This document shows, piece by piece, positions 34,265 to 40,727 of a stretch of 64,000 nucleotides of DNA. Numbering within the stretch: the first letter of the stretch is position 1; the number at the start of each line of letters is the position of its first letter. Source of the stretch: Bacillota bacterium (GTDB lineage Bacteria; Bacillota; Clostridia; Acetivibrionales; JAEZXR01); NCBI GenBank assembly GCA_023419605.1, contig JAEZXR010000020.1, forward strand, positions 69,565-133,564, in the 5' to 3' direction. Position numbers and translations under genes: made by a program. A model generated the notes under the pieces. That model was not told the origin of the DNA. It did no database searches and was given only the letters and a program-made list of their open reading frames with translations.

Positions 34265-35086
34265 ATGCTGGAATTATCGGAGGCTGCTGTTATAGCCCAG
34301 CAGGTTAATGAAGTTATCAGCGGGAAAAGAATTGTGAACGTTACTGCTGCGCAAAGCCCCCATAAATTTGCCTGGTATCAGGGGGACCCACAAAAATATC
34401 ATGAAATCCTATCCGGCAAGGTTATAGGGAAAGCGAGAAGTTATGGTGGCTTACTGGAAATAAAGGCAGAGGACGCCTGTATACTTTTGGGAGATGGAGT
34501 AAATCTTCGCTATTATACGGAGAGTGAGATACTTCCCGCTAAACACCAATTACATATTGAATTTGAGGATTGTTCCCACCTTATTGGCTCGGTGCAGATG
34601 TACGGAGGGCTATGGGTGTTCCATGAGGGTCAGAATCAAAATAAATATTACCTTATAGCAAAAGAAAAGCCTCATCCATTGTCAGAGGATTTCTCAGAAG
34701 AGTATTTTGCTAAAATGATTTCCGAAAGTTCAGATACCCTGTCATTAAAAGCTTTTCTTGCCACCGAGCAGCGCATCCCGGGATTGGGTAACGGTGTTTT
34801 GCAGGACATATTGTATAATGCAGGCCTTCATCCGAAGAGAAAGATGAAGACACTTACGGATACCGATAAAAACTCACTTTATAATTCTATAAAAACAACT
34901 CTTGCGAAAATGATCTTCGATGGTGGACGAGATACTGAACGGGATCTGTACGGATGTTTGGGTGGCTATAAAACAATACTCAGCAAAAATACGGTAGACA
35001 AGCCATGTTCTGTTTGCGGTTCAATCATAATGAAACAAGCCTATATGGGCGGTAGCATATATTTTTGTGAAGGCTGCCAAAAATAA
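34265..35086 (+). CDS. Fpg/Nei-family DNA glycosylase-like protein
   Basis: 273 residues with the three-part Fpg/Nei layout: an N-terminal beta-sandwich beginning MLELSEAA, a helix-two-turn-helix with GLGNGVLQDILYNAGLHP near 172-190, and a C-terminal C4 zinc finger (CSVCG...CEGC). Fpg/Nei enzymes excise oxidised bases with Pro2 as nucleophile; here residue 2 is Leu and only Glu3 is kept, so standard bifunctional chemistry is doubtful. An AGGAGGTAAAATT site precedes the ATG. It is probably controlled by the neighbouring WYL regulator. Confidence 0.88.
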   Translation: MLELSEAAVIAQQVNEVISGKRIVNVTAAQSPHKFAWYQGDPQKYHEILSGKVIGKARSYGGLLEIKAEDACILLGDGVNLRYYTESEILPAKHQLHIEFEDCSHLIGSVQMYGGLWVFHEGQNQNKYYLIAKEKPHPLSEDFSEEYFAKMISESSDTLSLKAFLATEQRIPGLGNGVLQDILYNAGLHPKRKMKTLTDTDKNSLYNSIKTTLAKMIFDGGRDTERDLYGCLGGYKTILSKNTVDKPCSVCGSIIMKQAYMGGSIYFCEGCQK

Positions 35087-35182
35087 ACATGATGAATGAG
35101 CAGGTAGACGAAGTACTGGTTGAAAGTTTAAAATTATAGATGTATGAATCAGGCCATACCCGATTGTTCTTTTTGCTGCATG

Positions 35183-35374
35183 CTAATTCCACTGGTGACC
35201 ATTTGTACACATATGATCCGATTCATGACCTGAATCCTGTGTACAGTTATAATCGCAGACAGGACAAACAAAACAACATTGTACTCGCTGCCCCGGAGTT
35301 TTTTTTCCGGAGTCTTTGGACGGACGGGAAGCAGATAAAGGCTTTTCAATAGGCTCGGGATTATTTTTAACCAT
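35183..35374 (-). CDS. small putative zinc-binding protein
   Basis: 63 residues from the ATG at 35374 (GAGGTGAGAATC site). The N-terminal half is lysine/proline-rich. The C-terminal half holds CCFVCPVCDYNC and a His/Cys cluster (HESDHMCTNGH), which could bind one or two zinc ions. The family is not recognised. It lies convergent with the glycosylase gene. The call rests on the ribosome site and the Cys/His pattern alone. Confidence 0.45.
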   Translation of the reverse strand: MVKNNPEPIEKPLSASRPSKDSGKKTPGQRVQCCFVCPVCDYNCTQDSGHESDHMCTNGHQWN

Positions 35375-35655
35375 GATTCTCACCTCACATCAATGATCTA
35401 TGTACTACTGCGAAGCTCCAAGCGATACTTTATGTAAAAGGGATATAATGTTTATTATATGCACATTGTAGTCGTCATGTTAACTGCAGCGAGCGGAAAA
35501 ATATTTTAATACGAAGCACCCTGAAGTGGTTGCCTCTATAAAAGTTTTTTCATTAGCCCAAGAGGATGGAATGCCAGTTCCGTATTTGGTAATATATCAG
35601 GGTGTGATATAATATCTTCAAAAGAAATTTTTAAGGAATTATGCCCTTTTATTTT
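35375..35655 (+). other. intergenic region, possible decayed coding sequence
   Basis: No intact gene. At about 35498-35626 a stop-to-stop frame on the plus strand reads plausible protein (EKYFNTKHPEVVASIK, LAQEDGMPVPYLV) but has no start or ribosome site. It may be a gene fragment. Confidence 0.3.
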
Positions 35656-35671
35656 TACAACTGCTATAAAT

Positions 35672-35715
35672 AATAGAGAGCAACCCTTGTATATTCCTAC
35701 AGAGTTGCTCTTTGG
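35672..35715 (-). terminator. terminator of the manganese-catalase-like gene
   Basis: On the minus strand AAGAGCAAC and GTTGCTCT flank a ~19-base loop, followed by CTATTATTT. Confidence 0.65.
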
Positions 35716-35734
35716 GGTTCGGCTGGCAAGTTCA

Positions 35735-36352
35735 TTACTTCATCAGATTGGGCTTTGCAATATAAAACTTCTTTTCGCCCAGTTTGTCCTGCACGATTCG
35801 GAGTGCTTCGCCGAAACGCTGGAAGTGAACAACCTCTCGTTGGCGCAGGAACTTCAGGGGCTCGATAACATCCGGGTCATCTGCAAGATTGATTAAATTC
35901 TCATAGGTAGCTCGGGCTTTTTGCTCCGCTGCCAAGTCTTCTATCAGGTCTGCAATAGGGTCTCCCTTTGACTGTATATAAGCGGCAGTGAAGGGGACAC
36001 CGGATGCACTGGCAGGATACACAGCATGATCATGATCAGTATAATAGGCGCCCAGGCCCTCTTTTTCCAGAACGTCGGCGGGAACGCCCTTGGTTAATTG
36101 GTGTACCATGGTACCAACCATTTCAAGGTGGGCAAGCTCCTCCGTTCCTACGTCATTCAGAATTGATTTTGCCTCCTCTGTAGGCATGCTGAACCTCTGG
36201 CTCAGATATCGTAAAGATGCAGCAAGCTCACCATCGGGGCCGCCCGATTTCTTATTTTTATAGCAAATCACAGATATATCCGAGTCAGGGGGTGAGCCTG
36301 GTTTGGGAATGGTACTACCGATAGTTCCCATTTCTCTTAAAGTGTGAAACAA
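35735..36352 (-). CDS. manganese-catalase family spore coat protein (CotJC-like)
   Basis: A ferritin-like four-helix protein, ~200 residues. It has GGPDGELAASLRYLSQRF, GTEELAHLEMVG and REVVHFQRFGEA, which supply the Glu/His metal ligands of CotJC-type manganese catalases found in spore coats. The N-terminus is unclear: the open frame has TTG at 36350-36352 without a ribosome site, or ATG at 36329-36331 (MGTIGST). A terminator-like hairpin (36362-36398) lies right upstream, leaving almost no room for a promoter; the 5' end may have been lost. Confidence 0.82.
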   Translation of the reverse strand: MFHTLREMGTIGSTIPKPGSPPDSDISVICYKNKKSGGPDGELAASLRYLSQRFSMPTEEAKSILNDVGTEELAHLEMVGTMVHQLTKGVPADVLEKEGLGAYYTDHDHAVYPASASGVPFTAAYIQSKGDPIADLIEDLAAEQKARATYENLINLADDPDVIEPLKFLRQREVVHFQRFGEALRIVQDKLGEKKFYIAKPNLMK

Positions 36353-36361
36353 ATTTATAGT

Positions 36362-36399
36362 AAAAGCGTGTCTGGGTTACCATTGCGGACACGCTTTTA
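36362..36399. terminator. hairpin with T run upstream of the catalase-like gene
   Basis: AAAAGCGTGTC and GACACGCTTTT flank a 15-base loop, symmetrical enough to act on both strands. It is oddly placed at the 5' end of the minus-strand gene. Confidence 0.6.
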
Positions 36400-36484
36400 A
36401 AATTTCAGCTCAATTATGTAAAAAAGATGTGACGGATTTCCATTCTGATTCGTGTTATTGCTGAAAGGAGTACTGACTCTGCCT

Positions 36485-36523
36485 AAAAAAATACCTTGAT
36501 AGGTCTGAACCTACCAAGGTATT
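36485..36523 (-). terminator. terminator of the YjcZ-like gene
   Basis: On the minus strand AATACCTTGGTAGGT, TCAG and ACCTATCAAGGTATT form a nearly perfect stem followed by seven T. Confidence 0.8.
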
Positions 36524-36569
36524 ATAGGATGATTTTATTATGATTATTCATTTGGGTAGCGGTTGGAGT

Positions 36570-36704
36570 TTAGTTTTTCCAACCAAAGCCTCCTCCGAAA
36601 CCACCACAACAGCAGAGTATGATTATTATGATTATAATAATCCATATCCATTCGAACCCAAAATCGTCGTATCCGCCGCAACCATAGCCTCTTCCGTCTG
36701 CCAT
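36570..36704 (-). CDS. YjcZ-like small glycine-rich membrane protein
   Basis: 44 residues: a charged, glycine-rich start (MADGRGYGCGGYDDFGF), one very hydrophobic segment made almost wholly of Ile (residues 20-30), a CCC triplet and a GGFGGGFGW tail. This composition is typical of the small YjcZ-type sporulation proteins. AAAGG lies ten bases before the ATG. It sits among other coat-type genes on the minus strand and ends at a strong terminator. The family call is by composition only. Confidence 0.6.
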   Translation of the reverse strand: MADGRGYGCGGYDDFGFEWIWIIIIIIIILCCCGGFGGGFGWKN

Positions 36705-37051
36705 AAATGATCAACCTTTCTATATGTTATTTTTCTTATACCTAAGGTATGAACCTTAAGGTTATACAATATAATATGTAAAACTCATTTAGTATGTGAT
36801 TATGTAAATGTGGAATAGATATTTTATTATGAATGGTATTGATGTGTAGGCTAATGAAAACAGTTGTAAAAATATAATGCATTAATATTTTACTTTCGTG
36901 AACTTTTTGTGCTAAAAATATTTCTCTAAGTTACATGCAGGTTGCAACAGCTAAATGTTACATATTGAAGTAAAAAATGGCTTTGTTAGAACAAAGCCAT
37001 AAGTATAAAAAAATTTGTTTAAGTATTGAAAATGTGCCAAAGCGGCTAATA
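36705..37051 (+). other. intergenic region, nothing recognised
   Basis: AT-rich sequence between two minus-strand coat-type genes. It should carry the promoter of the YjcZ-like gene, but I cannot point to a specific site. The open frame on the plus strand from 36977 is the antisense of the next gene. Confidence 0.35.
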
Positions 37052-37267
37052 TCAATACCAATACGGCCCCCAATGATGGAAACCATGGTGGAATCCAAAG
37101 GGGGGGAAGAATGGAAAGAAAAATGGCGAAAAAAATCCGAACCCGGGACGAAATCCAGGACGGAACCCCGGACGAAACCCAGGATGAAATCCACCAAAAT
37201 GCATTTGCCTCAGATCATCTTCTTCCCATTGCGGATAGGAGTAAGTGGGAACATAGTATTCCGGCAT
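37052..37267 (-). CDS. Phe/Gly/His-rich repeat protein, probable spore coat component
   Basis: 71 residues. After MPEYYVPTYSYPQWEEDD come tandem PGFR repeats (GFHPGFRPGFRPGFRPGFG), then a Phe/Pro run (FFSPFFFPFFPPFG) and a His-rich end (HHGFHHWGPYWY). It holds 21 Phe in 71 residues. The start at 37267 has a perfect CAAGGAGGGTTTAAT site, which decides in favour of this strand over the long antisense frame. Such low-complexity aromatic proteins occur in spore coats and exosporia. Function is inferred from neighbours. Confidence 0.65.
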   Translation of the reverse strand: MPEYYVPTYSYPQWEEDDLRQMHFGGFHPGFRPGFRPGFRPGFGFFSPFFFPFFPPFGFHHGFHHWGPYWY

Positions 37268-37849
37268 ATTAAACCCTCCTTGCTAATTGATTATATTTTA
37301 TATTATGTTAAGTACAATAAAAGGGTTACAAATTGAATAATTTATGTTAACAATAAGTGTTGGTTGGGTGCCATGCGGAAATGTATAGCCTGGCATAGTC
37401 GGAATGGGCTGTATTCAAAACCTAAGTGTATGTAAGCCAGCTTATCGATAAGCAGAAAAAAGGACAGTTATCGGAGGCTGAGTCAATAACTGTCCATTGG
37501 GAGAAATGACAACTATAAAGTTGACATAATGCATTATATGCATGGGAAAAATAAATGTTACAAAATAAGCAAAGACACATTTTGCGATTGGAGCTCAGAT
37601 AAACCAAGCCAGTTCTTAAGACAAAAGAGTATAAAGTGTGTGATAAAATAGGATGGCTTTGAAATAAAGTGTACAACGGCTAAAGTTGTAGTTTTCTCAT
37701 AAAGTATATTATAGAAATTCCATAGTAGTTGAGCTTAATTTCATACGCAGACGGGGTTTTTATCCAAATATAGACGGCTTAAAATAAAAGTGGTACTATT
37801 TAGCTATTGAAGATGCATCAAGTAATCACAAATGATGGGGGAAGTTATA
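37268..37849 (+). other. intergenic region with a hairpin and a promoter-like module
   Basis: GGACAGTTAT and ATAACTGTCC form a stem at 37464-37497, and GCTTATCGATAAGC is a nearby palindrome. Module A of the recurring promoter-like element lies at 37771-37801. The 84-codon minus-strand frame here has no ribosome site and I do not call it. Confidence 0.4.
37771..37801 (+). promoter_or_regulatory. recurring promoter-like module, copy A
   Basis: TAGAC, 16 bases, GGTACTATTT, about 50 bases before the HAD hydrolase gene. The -35/-10 reading is TAGACG, 17 bases, TACTAT. Confidence 0.6.
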
Positions 37850-38509
37850 GTGAAATATCGCTGTTTAATTTTAGACCACGATGATACAGTGGTTAAAAGT
37901 ACGCCGGACATCCATTATCCTTCATTTATAGAAGCCCTAAAAATACTAAGGCCTGATAGGGAAGCGTTAAGTCTTGAAGAGTTTGTTACGTATTGTTTCA
38001 GCCCGGGGTTTTCAGAGTTATGTAAGGATGTTCTGAAGTTTAATAAAGAGGAGCAAGAGCACCAATATAAGATATGGAAAAGCTATACAAAGAGAAAGGT
38101 ACCTGACTTTTATCCCGGTTTTTCTGAACTGCTAACGGAATACAGGAACTTAGGCGGTATAATATGTGTGGTATCTCATTCAGAGAGTGAACAGATTGCC
38201 AGAGACTACATGCTAAAATGCAAATTCAATCCGGATTTAATATTTGGTTGGGAATTGGAAGAACACCAGAGGAAGCCACATCCTTATCCAATCATAGAAA
38301 TTATGAAAAGGTTTGATTTAGACAGTCATGAGATACTGGTAGTAGATGACCTAAAGCCTGGATTGGATATGGCGAGAAGTTGTAATGTTCCATTTGCTGG
38401 AGCAGGGTGGTCCCATGTAATTCAAGAGATCAGAGATTATATGAAGACCAACTCGGATTATTATTTTTCGACGGTTAATGCTTTTAAAGATTTTATACTA
38501 TCTGCATAA
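37850..38509 (+). CDS. HAD-family hydrolase
   Basis: About 219 residues. Motif I is DHDDTVVKS (nucleophile Asp), motif II is a Ser in VVSHSES, motif III a Lys in EEHQRKPHPYP, and motif IV VVDDLKPG. Fold and length match phosphoglycolate-phosphatase-like HAD enzymes; the substrate is unknown. I choose the GTG at 37850 because GGGGGA lies eight bases upstream, while the ATG at 37832 has no site. It is a single gene between promoter module A and a clear terminator. Confidence 0.85.
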   Translation: MKYRCLILDHDDTVVKSTPDIHYPSFIEALKILRPDREALSLEEFVTYCFSPGFSELCKDVLKFNKEEQEHQYKIWKSYTKRKVPDFYPGFSELLTEYRNLGGIICVVSHSESEQIARDYMLKCKFNPDLIFGWELEEHQRKPHPYPIIEIMKRFDLDSHEILVVDDLKPGLDMARSCNVPFAGAGWSHVIQEIRDYMKTNSDYYFSTVNAFKDFILSA

Positions 38510-38573
38510 AGACCTATCCCGGATGACGTTATTTATGCATTATAAATAATAAAGCAGAATAGATGTAGTGCAG

Positions 38574-38603
38574 GTGTCAGCAGAAGTGCTGGCACTTTTT
38601 TTC
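38574..38603 (+). terminator. terminator of the HAD hydrolase gene
   Basis: GTGTCAGCA, a GAAG tetraloop and TGCTGGCAC followed by seven T. Confidence 0.85.
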
Positions 38604-38611
38604 TAAACCCA

Positions 38612-38640
38612 TTGACAACTATATCGGTAGCCGTTATAAT
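38612..38640 (+). promoter_or_regulatory. promoter of the PadR/DUF2812 operon
   Basis: TTGACA (38612-38617), 17 bases, TATAAT (38635-38640). The first PadR operator unit lies inside the spacer and -10. Confidence 0.85.
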
Positions 38641-38693
38641 TTATATCGTAAGACGTTATATCGTGAATCGTTATAACGGTTGACGATTATATG
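38620..38693. promoter_or_regulatory. four tandem operator units upstream of the PadR gene
   Basis: The pattern TATATCG, five bases, CGTTATA repeats four times almost back to back (the last unit reads TATAACG, five bases, CGATTATA). The units cover the -10 region and the leader up to the ribosome site. Each unit is a near-palindrome, as expected for a dimeric PadR repressor acting on its own promoter. Confidence 0.75.
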
Positions 38694-38704
38694 GAGGTGG
38701 CAAA

Positions 38705-39019
38705 ATGTCAGAAAATATTGCTTTAACCGAAGCTGTTTACTACATTCTTCTTTCGCTTTATCAACCCATGCACGGGTACGGAATTATGCAGAATGTGGCC
38801 GAATTGAGTGGTGGGAGAGTTAATTTAGCCCCAGGAACTCTTTATGGAGCTATCAGTACTATGCTTGAAAAGGGATGGATACAATCATTGCCGTCTGAAG
38901 AAAACTCAAGAAAAAAGGAATATGAAATCACAAGCACAGGGCAAACCATTGTTGAAGCAGAGATAAATAGACTGGAAGAACTGCTTAATAACGGTCAAAA
39001 GATTGTAAGGAGGGTTTAA
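38705..39019 (+). CDS. PadR-family transcriptional regulator
   Basis: 104 residues, the short PadR type. The winged helix reads EAVYYILLSLYQPMHGYGIM, then LSGGRVNLAPGTLYGAISTM with the GTLY motif, and WIQSLPSEENSRKKEYEIT for the wing. The start follows GGAGGTGGCAAA. It is probably autoregulated through four operator units upstream, and DUF2812 follows two bases after its stop. Confidence 0.93.
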   Translation: MSENIALTEAVYYILLSLYQPMHGYGIMQNVAELSGGRVNLAPGTLYGAISTMLEKGWIQSLPSEENSRKKEYEITSTGQTIVEAEINRLEELLNNGQKIVRRV

Positions 39020-39021
39020 TT

Positions 39022-39597
39022 ATGGCACATACTGTATATAAAGCGTTTACTGTGGGCGCTTTTGAAAAGGAAGAAAAGTGGCTCAATGAAATGTCGGCAA
39101 AAGGCCTGCAACTCATTGATGTTGGATTTTGCAGGTATGTATTTAAGGAAGGTACTCCCGGTGAATATGTTTATCGCTTGGAGCTTCTTGAAAACCTTCC
39201 TTCGAGTCCCCAAAGCGTAGCATATATCCGGTTTATGAATGAGGTCGGCGTAGAACAAGTCGGTTCATTTCTTCGATGGGTATATTTTAGAAAGAAGGCA
39301 ATGGATGCACCCTTTGATTTATACTCAGATGTTAACTCAAAGGTAAAGCATTTTAAACGAATTAATGTGCTATGCAACTGGCTCAGTGGAATCAACCTTG
39401 CAACAGGGATTATCAACCTGTTTTATTTTACCGCTAGTCTTAAATATTTCAAAATGGGCATTAATAATACAGTCACGTACTCGAACCTTTCAATTTGTAT
39501 TATTAATATCCTGATTGCAACAGTGATTTTTCTGATAGCTCGTCCCATACGGAAAAGATTAAAGGAACTTCGAAAGGAGCAAAGCATTCGAGAATAA
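39022..39597 (+). CDS. DUF2812 membrane protein
   Basis: 191 residues. The N-terminal ~90 residues match DUF2812: EKEEKWLNEMSAKGLQLIDV, then YVFKEGTPGEYVYRLELL. Two hydrophobic helices follow (about 115-135 and 148-172) and a basic tail. DUF2812 proteins are regularly paired with PadR repressors in Firmicutes; their function is unknown. The gene is translationally coupled to padR (AAGGAGGGTTTAATT inside padR). Confidence 0.85.
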   Translation: MAHTVYKAFTVGAFEKEEKWLNEMSAKGLQLIDVGFCRYVFKEGTPGEYVYRLELLENLPSSPQSVAYIRFMNEVGVEQVGSFLRWVYFRKKAMDAPFDLYSDVNSKVKHFKRINVLCNWLSGINLATGIINLFYFTASLKYFKMGINNTVTYSNLSICIINILIATVIFLIARPIRKRLKELRKEQSIRE

Positions 39598-39664
39598 GAA
39601 GCTTTGAAAACTGAACCTATACTGTCCTGAACTTCAGCTCAGGACTTTATTTTCTGCGCATGTA

Positions 39665-39696
39665 TAGACAACTTTAAAGAAGAAATGGTACTATTT
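39665..39696 (+). promoter_or_regulatory. recurring promoter-like module, copy B, behind a terminator
   Basis: TAGAC, 17 bases, GGTACTATTT. Immediately upstream (39627-39655) CCTGAAC/GCTCAGGA with a T-rich tail ends the DUF2812 transcript. The module lies ~100 bases ahead of the next gene. Confidence 0.6.
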
Positions 39697-39792
39697 ACCT
39701 GGGGGTGTCGAAGTAAAGCTTAATAACTGCCATAAAGGAACTTCGTACTATGAACTTAGAAATAACTTTCTTACATAATTGGAGGTATTATA

Positions 39793-40533
39793 ATGCCGGT
39801 GGAGCGAAACAAAGATGGAAGTATTACTATCCGAGACGATAATAGTGTAACTGTTGTTGCTGGAATCAGAAGGGCTTCGGATGATAAACAAGAAGAAAAA
39901 TTTAAACGCTGGGTAGAGGACTGTGCTAAAATGGTAACTGCTTGTGCCTGTACACTTAAAGAAACAGAGCAGTATTTCTTAGAACATTGCGATGCTCTGC
40001 CTCTTGCACTAGATGACAAGCGTATGAAAAATTTTCAGTACAGTGTGATTGCAAATCACTTTGAAGATAAACTGGGGTATCAGCCATCAAAATTTTCATT
40101 TGATATGACGGACGAAGAAATAGAAAAATGGCAGAAAGAACAAAACGCCATGCGCCAGGCAGTACTGGATTCTCCTGCTGAACGTTTCGGGCTTGTAACA
40201 CGTGGATACTATTTACCCCATACTGAATGCAATGCAATTTTTTATGAGCAAGCTCGGGAGAAACAGGAGGAATGGGCTCGCCCGGCAATACAAAAGCGGT
40301 CAAAGCGCATTGAGCATAACCTTACACAAGCTGCACGAATTGTACAACAGGATATTTGCTTCTTTTTTGAGGAAACTACGGAACATTGCCAATCCACAGG
40401 AGGTGGAGAGAACCTCATGCAGCAGTTGATAATTTTCAGAGGTGTAACCCAGGAGGACATTGAAAAACGCAGTCCACGATTTATTGTATATATCTGTGCA
40501 TTGCGCGATGCGGGAAAATTGCCCGGTTTCTAA
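39793..40533 (+). CDS. uncharacterised soluble protein
   Basis: 246 residues, no signal peptide or membrane segment. N-terminal KDGSITIRDDNSVTVVAGIR suggests beta strands; the rest is helical and charged with several Cys (DCAKMVTACACTL). I do not recognise a domain. An AATTGGAGGTATTATA site precedes the ATG. It stands alone behind promoter module B, with ~190 AT-rich bases after it. Confidence 0.6.
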   Translation: MPVERNKDGSITIRDDNSVTVVAGIRRASDDKQEEKFKRWVEDCAKMVTACACTLKETEQYFLEHCDALPLALDDKRMKNFQYSVIANHFEDKLGYQPSKFSFDMTDEEIEKWQKEQNAMRQAVLDSPAERFGLVTRGYYLPHTECNAIFYEQAREKQEEWARPAIQKRSKRIEHNLTQAARIVQQDICFFFEETTEHCQSTGGGENLMQQLIIFRGVTQEDIEKRSPRFIVYICALRDAGKLPGF

Positions 40534-40727
40534 AACAGAAAACCAATTCTCGCTGCTTTATAAATGATAAAGGTGTTGTTAAGATTCAAAATCGGAAAAT
40601 TGTTAAAACATAAAAATAAGATTAACCATAAAATTTATTACGAATTTTACATAATTTTGATTATTTTAAAATAATTTCCATGATATATTTATAATGTGTT
40701 ATAAATTTTTTATGGAGGTTGATGAAG

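Noticed and set aside
35498..35626. Stop-to-stop frame reading like a protein fragment
   Set aside because: It looks protein-like but has no start, ribosome site or recognisable motif, so it is only mentioned in the intergenic entry.
36977..37336. 119-codon plus-strand open frame
   Set aside because: It is the antisense of the Phe-rich repeat gene, has no ribosome site, and its Lys/Arg/Thr repeats merely mirror the PGFR repeats of the other strand.
37422..37676. 84-codon minus-strand open frame
   Set aside because: No ribosome site, no homologous motif, Cys/Ser-rich random composition, and a hairpin falls within it.
38620..38693. Regular short repeats resembling a mini CRISPR array
   Set aside because: Units are ~17-20 bases apart, palindromic, without unique spacers, and sit on a promoter next to a PadR gene; operators explain them.
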